Shown here: in pieces, positions 12,667-22,684 of the stretch
Layout of the letters: the number at the start of each line of letters is the position of its first letter
Position numbering within the stretch: the first letter of the stretch is position 1
Source of the DNA: Cladorrhinum sp. PSN259
Taxonomy: Eukaryota; Ascomycota; Sordariomycetes; Sordariales; Podosporaceae
Direction: 5' to 3'
Assembly: GCA_033725935.1 (NCBI GenBank)
Contig: MU867064.1
Span: 434,001-498,000, forward strand
Length of the DNA stretch: 64,000 nt
Translations under genes and position numbers: made by a program
The notes under the pieces: model-generated
What the model saw: only the letters and a program-made list of their open reading frames with translations
Databases searched by the model: none
Told to the model about the DNA's origin: nothing

Positions 12667-15529
12667 CTAATCCTCTTCAATCTCGCCTTCCTCACTGCCA
12701 GCGCGGGCGCTATTGGGCAAGGCCTCTTCCTTGACTGGAGTCTTACCACCCTTGTTAGATACACCAGCAGTGGTAGCAGTGGTAGCAGTGGTAGAAGTGG
12801 TAGCAGCAGGTGTGGTTGAGGCGGCACCATCACGGGCTTGTGGAGTGGTCGTACGGTCGTCTTCGATCTTGACTCGCTTGGCCTGGCGGGGAGACCTACG
12901 GTCAGGGTCTTCCTCATCGGCAGGACGTGTCCGTCGCGATGAAGAGCTGGGTCTCTCGTCACCATATGGCAGTTCGTCAACTTCGCGGTCCTGTACTCGC
13001 CTGCGATAGATGCGTTCCCTGTCCTCCTCCCGAGAGCGGCGTTCTCGGTCATAGTGATTGAAGTCATCCGCAGGGCGGGAACGACGGTCGCGGTCACGGT
13101 CCCGATCTCTCTCCCGATCACGATCCCGTTCCCGCTCACGATCACGGTCGCGATCACGGAAATCGCGACGATCTCGGTCACGGTCACGGTCATGAAGGCG
13201 ATCACGGTCCCGCTCTCTGTCACGCTCTCGGTCACGGTCACGAGGAGACTCATGACGATCAACTGACCGTCGATCAGCGAGGAGAACTTCGGCTGCGCTG
13301 GTCTTCCGGTGATTGCGTTCACGATCGGCCACGGCGTGCCGGCGATCGGCTTCATAGCTGTTGCGTTCAGGGCTGCGGCTGCGGCTCCTAGCAGAACGTC
13401 CACTGCTTCGATGAGATCGCTCACCTCTGTCACGATAAGTATCTGGACGGTCCCGTCGACGGCGGTCCTTTTCAACTTCTTCATCTTTCTCTCTCAGCCG
13501 GCGAATGTACTTCTCGAAGGCACCCCGGCGAGCTTCATCGGAGCCGATAGCTCGGAACGCTTCAGCATGTGCCAACCGTGGCTTCACCTGTTCATAAGTA
13601 TCGTCTACAGTGATTGGGGGTTCTAGACGTTTCATAAACGAACGCAGATCTTCCAGAGCGCGGCGCTGCTGCCGGTCTGAATTCTTGTCTTCATCTGAAC
13701 GCTTGGCCCTCTTCTGAATCTATATTTCCCAGGTGTCAGTTCAGGCTCGGTCGAGTGCTATTTTATTTTGCAGATAAAGGCCACTTACACGCTCAAAGAT
13801 AAGCTCAAGTGTATCCCGATCAATGTTAGCAGTGCGAGGATCTCCTTTGAGGACTACCTCAAACTCATCAAAGGTGGTCTTGGGGGTGACCTCGAACCGT
13901 TTGTCCTGCAAAAGCTGGTTAGCTAAAGCCATCCTTTGTTGTCGAGTAAGAACTAAAACTCGTGTGACTTACTTCAATGACATCAAAAACATCATTTCTT
14001 GTGCCTCTGAGGGCGCGCTCCTCTTCCTCCACCACATCCCAGAAAAGATCCATGGCCGAGGAGCCAGGTTGGCCAGCCATGGCCTTGTAGCGCTCGTCAT
14101 CTCGAATGAGAGGGTAGATCTTGTCCCACCTTGAAGCAGCATTAACCTTGCCATCCTTCTTCAACTCTGCGAGAAGTTCCTTGAAGCCGTCACGAGCCTT
14201 GCGGGCCTTGCGAAGCTGCTTATTCTTCTCTTGCTGTTTAGCCTCGTTGAATTTGCGTTCCAATGCCTTGACGTGATTTTGGAAAACAGTCAAGACATCA
14301 TACTTGGTAAGAGACTTGTATTTTTCGTCATTCTGGAAACCAGGGGTGTTCTGGATGGTACCTTGTGCCTCAGACCACCGAGTATAAGGCTCCAGACTAA
14401 GCTTGGGGAGAAGCTCGATCAGACCATCCATTGCACTTTTCCGCAGAGCAACCTGCTGTTCTTTGTGGGCTTTCTTGAGGTCAGTGATGTAGTCCTCGAA
14501 CAGTTGACGGCGCTCGTTTTCGTCCTTAGTTGAGCGGAAGATGGTCTCTCCCTCAATAATTTGACGAGCTGTCTTCCAGCGAGTGTAATGCTTGATCTCG
14601 GGGTGGCTCCGCAGCATAGTGGCGAAATCAGCGCGCAGCTTTGTCAATCTCTCTTTGGCACGTTCCTTGTCTTGGAGAACAACATCCTGGCAATACTTCT
14701 CGAAAGCAGCTTTTCGCTCTCTGGGGTCTTTGATAGCACGGAACTGCGGATCTTTGACGATGGCTCGAATAGTTTGCTCCCATGTCCAATCGGGCTGGAC
14801 AATGCTGCGACGAAGGAGCTTGACGAACGCAGCTTCGGCCTCTTCGGCTGTAGCATACTCAGGATCATTGCTCGAAGGGACAAAGGACTGGGCCGGGACT
14901 GTGCTGCCGAAAGTGAGCTGCCGAGCCTCGCCCAAAGGTTCTCTGAAGTCACGGTGATCACGATGGTCGCGATGGTCACGATGGTCACGATGATCGCGGT
15001 GGTCACGGTGGTCACGGTGATCCCGGTGGTCGCGGTAATCACGGTTATCACGGTTATCACGGCCATCGCGATTGTTGCCGCCACCATGACTGCCAAAAGG
15101 TGTTACAGGAGTACTGATATAAGTTAGCCAGAGACGCAACACAGACTGATAATCGAAGCACTTACGCAGGTGTAGTTGGAGTTGCATCGCCGACTCCTAA
15201 TGCTTGCTTGTAGACATCGGGCATTTCCCATGAGCTCTGCTTCGTCTCAGTGTTATACCAATACTTCCTGCCACCCTCGGCCGTATACTCCTTCCAAGGC
15301 TGATTCGCAAGGGCGCGCTGAATTCCAACATATGTCAGCGTTCATGTCAAAGTGCCGCAAGGTGAATAAAACATACCTCAGCAGGAGTCATCATCTCCAG
15401 GGGTTTCGTCCATTGCGTCAGCTTGGTGATAGCGTTATAGTAGTAACTGCGACCATCAGGCGTTCGGTGTTCTTGCCATGCGGCAGCCCCTCCTCCGGGT
15501 TGCGCATATGGCCCTGGCATTCCATTCAT
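12667..15529 (-). CDS. prp40: Prp40-type U1 snRNP splicing factor (WW and FF domains)
   Basis: U1 snRNP-associated factor that bridges the 5' splice site, branch-point proteins and the RNA polymerase II CTD. Predicted exons from the right: 15529-15377, 15317-15166, 15113-13973, 13905-13789 and 13719-12667, giving 871 residues in one frame. Two WW domains lie near residues 16-48 and 58-90 (WQEHRTPDGRSYYYN; WKEYTAEGGRKYWYN). Then comes a tract of Arg-Asp-X tripeptides (about residues 117-160), followed by several FF domains rich in Phe/Trp/Lys to about residue 560. The long C-terminal tail is dominated by RD, RE and RS dipeptides and ends in acidic EEGEIEED. The tail resembles that of metazoan PRPF40A and other SR-like proteins; the RDX tract between WW and FF domains is unusual. 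The start is the first ATG before WW1. A CAG lies directly upstream, so a 5' UTR intron is possible. Confidence 0.93.
12800..13450 (-). repeat. RD/RE/RS-rich low-complexity coding tract in the prp40 tail
   Basis: On the minus strand this part of the last prp40 exon encodes a long mixed-charge segment of Arg-Asp, Arg-Glu and Arg-Ser dipeptides, made of degenerate 6-nt units. A further Thr/Ala-rich patch encoded by short repeats lies near 12765-12815. The repetitive coding produces long overlapping open frames on both strands, which are not genes. Confidence 0.85.
14951..15067 (-). repeat. Thirteen tandem 9-nt units encoding Asp-X-Arg in prp40
   Basis: Thirteen consecutive 9-nt units can be read without indels. 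Nine encode Asp-His-Arg; the others encode Asp-Tyr-Arg, Asp-Asn-Arg (twice) and Asp-Gly-Arg. Most changes between units are third-position, with the His codon changing to Tyr, Asn or Gly only at one end. This suggests expansion of a histidine-bearing unit followed by synonymous drift under protein-level constraint. Confidence 0.9.
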
Positions 15530-15987
15530 TCTGAAGCAATATTGAGGAATAACAAAGGTTGGATATGTCGCGAATTCGGTGTCGTCGGTCAGTCGCGCAC
15601 GGTTTTGCTGGCGCCGACGGTGAAATTGGTAGACGAAGAGAAACGCGCTCGTGGGCAAAAAGGCTAGAATTGTCAGTTGGTCCGTGCTCGCGGTGATGCA
15701 AGACCCGACCGCTGAGTGGTACCCTAGCTTCAACGCCCCCTGCAAGCGCCAGTTGGGGAATCACAGGCGGCGGGCATCATGTCCTCGCAGTTTTAACTAT
15801 AAATTACCATATAACACTTTCTTGCTTTATGATGTCAGCTGGAAGAGGCATCTGATTGACTTAATAATTTCTTAAATCCCATACCGGAGATCTTTGGTTG
15901 CGCATTTCCTCTCAGATCCATTCTTCGGCTTAGACCCCTTTTCCAGCGCCCAACAACCTCGAACAACTGAAGCTCTAGACCACAACC
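15530..15987. promoter_or_regulatory. Divergent promoter region between prp40 and trs65
   Basis: A 458-bp interval separates two divergent start codons and must contain both promoters. A pyrimidine-rich stretch precedes the trs65 ATG (around 15900-15960). No specific factor site is claimed. Confidence 0.6.
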
Positions 15988-17890
15988 ATGGCGCTGCAGG
16001 ATGGTGTCGGCGATGCTGGTAATGCAAACGATGGCTCCCTCGAAAACTCACATCTTACCTATATAATACCATTCGGCACCAAGTTTAACCCCGAAGAAGC
16101 CTTTAGGGGAGGCGAGGGATCGTTTGAAAGCAAGCTCGCCAGCATCGAGCTCCGCGAGCAGCTGTTCTTTGGTATGAGGTTCGCAAACTGCTCCCACCCA
16201 AGTGTCTCGTCTTGCTCATTCGCAGACTGCAGATGAGACCGTTCACGTCTACCTAGTATTAAGAACACAATGCGCCGACGAACATGCCTTGCGAAGCAAT
16301 TTGCGACGAATCGTCATCACACTAGACGCCCAGATCGTCAACAGCCTCTCACCGGACCCTAACAGTCCACCGGCATCCGAGTACATTTATAATGGCAAGG
16401 TGGAAGATATTGAGGACGCTCTGATTATAGCCGACGAGGCACAAGATGGGAACAAATATGTTTATGCTGTGTGGAAGCTCCCAGTTCCCCTTGTCCGGCC
16501 CAGGATCAGGCTCCAACTCCCATCCGTTGTTTTCTCTGGCGCAGCGAACCTAAAGCCAGCAGAAGCCGACCAACCGTACGGCATACCCAATGGTTATATG
16601 CATAGCTGTGTACCATCTGCTATGAACCTACTAGACGCCTTCACGAATGATCCGATGCTGGGCGGCGTCAAGCCCCAGCTTTCAGCGACGAGAGTATCGA
16701 GGGTGGCGCCAGCTACGCAGCACAAGGACGCCCTTCGCCGTATAAACGGACTACAAAATCTAAAGCTGAAGATTTATCCGATTCTTCATACCAGGGTCCG
16801 TTTCTCGCGGCCAAATACCTCACCTCCCAGCCCTGCCCTGATTGCGCTCCTCGAGGTCGACTTCACCCCTTACTTCGAGTGCGAAGTGGCGCTTGACAAG
16901 ATCGCTCTGAATGTTACAGGGGGTAGCGTTGAGGACCTCAACGACCAACCAGGGATGCGACTCCCCTTAAGCTGCGTAGCCCATGACCACCTCACCTTTC
17001 TCTACAAGCTTGAGCCATCCCAGCTTGACTTGGTTGGAACCAAAACCCCGCCGGCCCGAGAGCTTATTACCACGATTGAGATTCTCATCCTTGTCCGCCA
17101 GGAAGACGAAGGCGTGCCAAACCCTTGCACTCCCCGCCTATCAATGACTTGGTCCAGCACGCTGGACTTCACGCCTCCCGTCAACCCAGGGTTCGGCCAG
17201 CCCATGACACAGCCTATCCAGCGCTCCCATCGGCCAAGTCAGCTCTCAATTTCAGGGGGAGTAGATTCTCACCCCCTCGTCTCTCCGTCAGTCATCCGTC
17301 CTGATGCTCTACCCTCCCTTGAGGCGGCCCACGCTAGGACGACAGAAACTGTACTCCAAGATTTTGGAATCACAATGACGTTCACGGGGCCCCAAGCCCC
17401 AGTCTACGTTGGTGACGAGTTTACGTGGACCGTGTTTGTAGTAAACAGAAGCAAACCAGATCATGCCCATCAACACCTTCAAGGTCACCATTTGAGCCTT
17501 CAGCATCAGCAATTACAATCCCAGCAGCAGGCAAGGAAACTGATGCTTCTTGTCGTGCCGAAGCGTAGCAGCAGGCGGAATGATGCCCGTTCGACTATGC
17601 ATGGATCATCAAAACGGGACCATCTGGTTGCTGAAGCTGTGCTGGATGAGACTGTGGTACATTCCATGCAACGGAGCGGCAGCGTGGATGCTTCCGAAGT
17701 AGTTTGTTTGTCTGCGGACGTTAGAGTTGGCCCTCTGGCGCCAAACGCCTGCGCGGTGGTGGAATTGCGGTTTTTGGCGCTGAAACAGGGAGTGGTGGGT
17801 GTTGAGGCTGTCAAAGTTGTTGACCTTGGTAGTCAGGAGCATGTGGATGTTAGAGAGCTGCCGTTGGTTGTTGTTCAGAAGAGAGACTAG
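15988..17890 (+). CDS. trs65: TRAPPII complex subunit, Trs65 family
   Basis: Likely TRAPPII-specific subunit, which helps the complex activate Rab GTPases at the late Golgi. Two exons, 15988-16171 and 16233-17890, join to 613 residues. The acceptor that keeps the frame is the CTGCAG ending at 16232; a second AG 8 nt upstream would give an immediate stop. There is no signal peptide or membrane span. The N-terminus is mixed alpha/beta, and beta-rich stretches such as DFGITMTFTGPQAPVYVGDE and a later VEVVDLG-like region fit the immunoglobulin-like folds of Trs65-type proteins. The assignment rests on overall resemblance to fungal Trs65 (family PF12735) and length, not on a catalytic motif, so it is less certain than neighbouring calls. 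A histidine/glutamine-rich insert lies near residues 485-510. Confidence 0.75.
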
Positions 17891-18276
17891 TCTGTCGGAC
17901 ACATGGATCAATAGACGGGAATAGAAGGAACGATGTCGTACCTCAATAGTAATACCAAAGAGCAAGTCACTCCGACACTGTTGCACAGTTTGACTGTCAA
18001 GAGGCTTTTATTACTCGAAACCTTGTATTTGCTTACTCATATTGCAAACAGCCTAGACGTGTGATGTCCAAATAGCATCGCTCTCCATGGTCACTTCACA
18101 AGCAAGATTCTATAAATCTGTGTTTGAACAAAGAAAGAAACAAGTTATTCTTGGGTATATCCTTACAGAATGTCCCACCAAACTGATGCTCCACCCCCCG
18201 AAAAATAACCGATACCATATTTACCTGCAATGCTATTTCATACCAGACGATGCCTAAATGCTTATTCCACCCCAAA

Positions 18277-18308
<32 letters not shown>

Positions 18309-18350
18309 GCGAATATTGCTTTTTGCTTGTGTTGCAATTGTGGTGATTCT
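17891..18350. other. Convergent 3' region between trs65 and sld3
   Basis: A 460-bp interval holding two 3' UTRs. It contains an uninterrupted run of 27 T at 18282-18308. No gene is seen. Confidence 0.6.
18282..18308. repeat. T27 homopolymer (A27 in the sld3 sense direction)
   Basis: Twenty-seven consecutive T on the plus strand, starting 43 nt beyond the sld3 stop codon on the sld3 sense strand. An sld3 transcript reading through would contain a templated A27. No flanking target-site duplication or other retrotransposon hallmark is evident. Confidence 0.95.
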
Positions 18351-21300
18351 TCATGCCAATTCGTCAAGATCGTCATCGTCCCAACCCAAACGAGCATATA
18401 TGCTCACAGGCTCATCATTCTCCTTTCCTCTTGCAGCCGTCGTATTTACAACAACCGAGTCCTTTCTATCCATTAGTCCCATAAACCCTCCTGCACGACT
18501 ACCACCTCCGGCATTTGGAAGCTTTGACTTAATGGGAGTCTCGATGATAAGGTTCCTTCTGGCCTTCGGAGCAATCGGCGTCTCAAATAGCCCAGGCAGC
18601 CCAGGAGATGAGGGCAAGTCGAAAATCGAACTATTGTGCTTGGGAACAGAGAGAAACGACTGCTGCCAAGGAGCCGGAGCAGCATTTCTGGCCAGAATCG
18701 GTGATGAATCAGGAATGGCTGGCGTTTCCATGATTGCCTGGAGCACCTGAGGGCGGCCAGCCTTTGCCGGGGTCGCCTGAATCGTGGCGTTTTCCATTGA
18801 TAATACTCTCATCGTTGTTCTTGCTGTAGTCGTCGCAGAGGTCGCCAGAACATCCGTGAACTTGCCAGGTAAGGTGGACGCTGGAACAACGGCGCTTGAT
18901 GGTATGGACTCCAAAGAAAATATTGGCTGTGATCCCCCGTTTTCTGCTCCAATAGCGTCCCTGAATCGGTTGTTTGCTGGTGTAGCCTTGACCGTTACTG
19001 CAGGAATGACAGGACGAGGAGGCTTCTTCAATTCTGAAGGATTCTGTTAATTCGACTGTAATCTCTCGTGGATATCAATCAACTTACTTTTCAGCGAGGT
19101 GATGCCCCCAGATGCTCGCTTGTCCACAGCATCAGCCAGTTCCTTCACAGCCAACGCCCGGTTTGGCTTCTTCAGCGCCGAGATGGCATCCTTGAGTTCA
19201 GCATCAACCTCGGCCTTCTTCTTAGCCTTTATGTCCTGTACTCCAGCCGAATTTGTAGAGCGTGAGAAGGTAGTTCGTCTTTCCTTCAGCGACCCCTTGT
19301 CCATACGTGGAATCATGCCCAGCAATGGCTCGCTGGCTTCCCGCTTCAGTCCCGGGATTGAAGTCGTGCTAGCTGAACGCATCAAAGCAATTGCCTTGGA
19401 GGGTTCTCTCGACATGCTTCGTCTCAACCGCTCACTAGAAAGTGCTCGCTCTAGTGACCGATCGCTGTCCTTCTTTAGGGCTGCGATTGGTCGCTTTGTA
19501 GGAGCGCCCGGTTTTGGCTTAGATGAAGCTGCTGGCTTTACAAACTCCTTTTTGGGTGGCGACTGTACTATAGGACCTCCGAGTTTGCGGTTGAGGGAGT
19601 CACAGAGCTCTGGAAGACGGGCAGAGAAACTGTTGAAATAATTAGCTCCTGGGATACACCGATGAATGCTGCGGTAACTCACAAAGGTATGATAATGTCC
19701 ACGCAAAAGTCTCGTAGTGGATCAGAGTTGACCCGTTCAGATTTCTCATGCTCTGTAGGCATCTGGGACTCGGCCAGCGCCTTGACTTCGTCAAGCGTGA
19801 TTGACTGCCAGATACAGAGGCGATCTGCGTGGACCTCAATGAGTGTGGGAAAATTGTGTTTGCCTCTTTTCTTTGCTGACAGTTCTTGACTGGCTTCTCT
19901 ATTGGGTGCCTGTGTCTCGCCGGGAAGAAGTAAGTTGTCTGCGACTTTCTTGGCCTCAAGCAAAGGCTCCAAGGCTGAGATTTCCAGAATTAAAATCATC
20001 TGTAGCTCTGTTTCTCTCCTCCTCAAACAAGAGATATGATACTTCATCTCCGTCGACGATATAGTACTCTCGTCATCACCTCTTGCCGCCGGTAGATGGG
20101 AAATCCACCACCGCCGAACATGCTCGACTTCGGCAGGGTACAGTCCATCCTTGCCGATCTTGGGCTTTTTCGGTTTTCTCTTTCTGCGCTTTGCCTGGGT
20201 ATCCTCTGAATCTTCGAAGAATATCTTCATCTTGTCTATGATGGCCGGAATTGTTTCTCTATACTTCTTATCGATCAGTGCAGTTGTAACAACCAGACCT
20301 TTCAAGAAATCGATCAAATCAGACATATTCAGGTTTGAATCCAGATCCAAGTTGAAGGCTGCTCTCGCCCTCGAGAGCGGCCCTTTAGCGAAATATGCCA
20401 ATGATCCCTATAGCATGTCAGCTCGACAGTCCATCAACCATGGACGCCTGACATCTTACCTTTGAGTGGTACAATGCCTCAAGATACTGGGTTCGAATAT
20501 TATTCAAGATAGTCTCGGCCGTTGGCTGAACAAGAGGGTCATCTTCTAGTTGGCGCTGAGAAGCCGAGGTCCCCAAACGGTCTGATGAGCGAAATTGTGG
20601 TTCAATAGGAGCCGCCTCGAGCGAGTCGGTGTTCTGATGGCTGCTTCCTCTCGACGATGGTCTGCACGGTGCCCTAGATGGCGGTCTAGAATCTGGAGTA
20701 ATCGATGGCTCACGAGAATCCCTGTCGGTAACAGTCCATGATCGCTTCCTGATCGCAGTAGACTGGAGCTCCTCGATGGCTAGTTTCCGCCTCTTGTTCT
20801 CCTTATACATTTGTGGCGTAATTGAGGGTGCCAAGGCAGCGTCTTCAAGCTTGACAGGCTGCTGGTTTATCATGCGTTCTCTATATACCACCGTAGCATG
20901 TTGGCTCATTCCCTCAATATCAACCCAGGAACCAAGTTTACAGAGTGCATATAAACCAGGACTGTCGTGTTCAACAGCATAAACCATACGGGTTGTTTCG
21001 GACCGAGCAAGGAGGACATTGGATCCCAGGCGACCCTCAAGGTCGAGGATCTTAATCTTGGACTCGAAAAGACGGCTGGATGGTAGGTCGCCTTGTGGTT
21101 TGGAAAGATCAAGGGCGGACAGAGGCAGGTGTTCGCGGGGTATAAGCATCAGAGGATGCAGCATTGAGGGCTTTGCAGTCAGGCTCGATGGGTGTGCCTA
21201 GTTATATGTCAGAATCGAATTGCTCAAAGGTGAAACAAACACCCGAGTACCTTCAGAACGATTGGTGCCTTAAGAAGACCATCGGCTGCCAGTGGTGGCC

Positions 21301-21490
21301 CATCTCTCCTCCGCTTTTTGGGATCTGACAATGCTTGAGAATGGGATGCGCGGGGTCGGTTCAGGTCGCCATCACGTATCGGGGTGGGGATGCCACTTCC
21401 TGATGCGCTGCTTGGAGGACGCGGCAATGATATTGAGAGTGACCGTGAGGGGCGGCCATAGTTGAAACCTGGCCTCGACGCAGAGGACAT
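18351..21490 (-). CDS. sld3: Sld3-like DNA replication initiation factor
   Basis: Likely Sld3, the CDK-regulated factor that brings Cdc45 to loaded MCM helicase at origins and, when phosphorylated, binds Dpb11. Predicted exons from the right: 21490-21251, 21197-20460, 20407-19683, 19629-19088 and 19033-18351, giving 975 residues in frame. The N-terminus is Ser/Pro-rich. The central block (about residues 327-560) matches the Sld3/Treslin-type domain, with KYRETIPAIIDKMKIFF, a KRRKRKPKKPKIGKDGLYP basic segment and VEHVRRWWISH. The C-terminal half is basic and Ser/Thr-Pro-rich, fitting a regulated, disordered tail, and ends in an acidic GWDDDDLDELA. Exon 5 has two AG acceptors 10 nt apart; only the distal one keeps this frame. 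Recognition is from the central domain; the rest of the family is poorly conserved. Confidence 0.82.
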
Positions 21491-22684
21491 ATCGATATTA
21501 GGAGATGATGCTCATTAACACTGCATCTTGGAGAATGGACCGAAGAGAAGAAACCAAAGTATAGAAACGATGCAATTGATGATTTGATTTGCCCAGACGG
21601 ATGGCTAGGAAACGCCTGCCAAGGAACCGGGTTATACAAATCAAGATCAGAGGTGGGTTGGACGTTCTCAAACGGATATTGAATTGTTCTGGATTCTCTG
21701 TTCCTGGTTAGAAGCCCCATGCGCTGGACATTCCTGGTGTCCCACTCAATTCTCGTCGCGTGTCTCCAAAACACGCTCTTGCAGACCGCGGACGCGTCTA
21801 ATCGCGCCTGCAGGTGTTCCCTGATGGCCCGTGCTCCCCTTAAATCACAAGCCATAAAAGCTCAGGTTCTTCAACTGGAGACCCACATTTACCGGCAGCC
21901 AATTCCAAACTCAAATTCAAGGTTTCATTAGTTCCCGATTCTTCAACAGTCAACCGCTCTTTTTTTTAAAAAACAAAAATGTTAAAGACAGGGAAACCCT
22001 GAAAATATGTTACGCAGCAATTCTTCAACAATTTATCCGAGTTGCAGTTGTGTGAGCCATGTCCTTATTTTCCCCCAAAATTTCGGCTGTCCACATGCCC
22101 CTAACGCACCAAAACCATGTGTTTCCTGTCATTTCCAAAGGCGCCAAGGATTCCCTTTGGGCCGCTTTCCGATCTACACACTGTGAAGTCGATCGAGGGC
22201 ATGCTGGGTGATTGTTCTCCATGGTACCACCTTACCATGCCTGTCCCGGACAAAACTTTCCGTTGGGCACTCCTCCCTCTCCTCGACCGGTTGCAATTGG
22301 CTGCACTAATATGCATTGAGTTCCCTCAAAACCGTTCACACGAGCTTGGCTTACCCGGCCCACATGGTGCTTTAGTCTTGGCTGTCTTCTTTGCCACTGC
22401 TTTCTTCGATTGCGCCCTGGACCCTTCCTGCAATCAACTGCGAGCACGATCGGCGACGTCAAGAACATTGTGGATGGAATAGAATGAGATGCAAACAAAC
22501 AGCAGCCTAACTGTCGCAATTCCTGCCACCACTCCCCCCCGATGGACAGCCGGAAGCTCGACCACCACCCTTATTGATGTACCCATCTGTCCTTGTCTAT
22601 CTAACTAAATAGACCATCACCATAATTGTCCTGGCCACCACCACGGCACCTTTCCCATACTTCTAACTTCAACCATCGCCAGAG
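21491..22684. promoter_or_regulatory. Divergent region between sld3 and the MAPKKK gene
   Basis: About 1.2 kb between divergent starts. It holds only short open frames on both strands. A CT-rich leader of roughly 150 bp precedes the MAPKKK ATG and probably is its 5' UTR. No individual site is assigned. Confidence 0.55.

Noticed and set aside
12627..13484. 285-codon minus-strand frame overlapping the prp40 tail
   Set aside because: It is another frame of the RD/RE-coding repeats; the prp40 frame joins to FF and WW domains, this one to nothing.
14951..15067. Regular short repeats considered as a CRISPR-like array
   Set aside because: Units are contiguous 9-mers with no spacers and lie in frame inside prp40.
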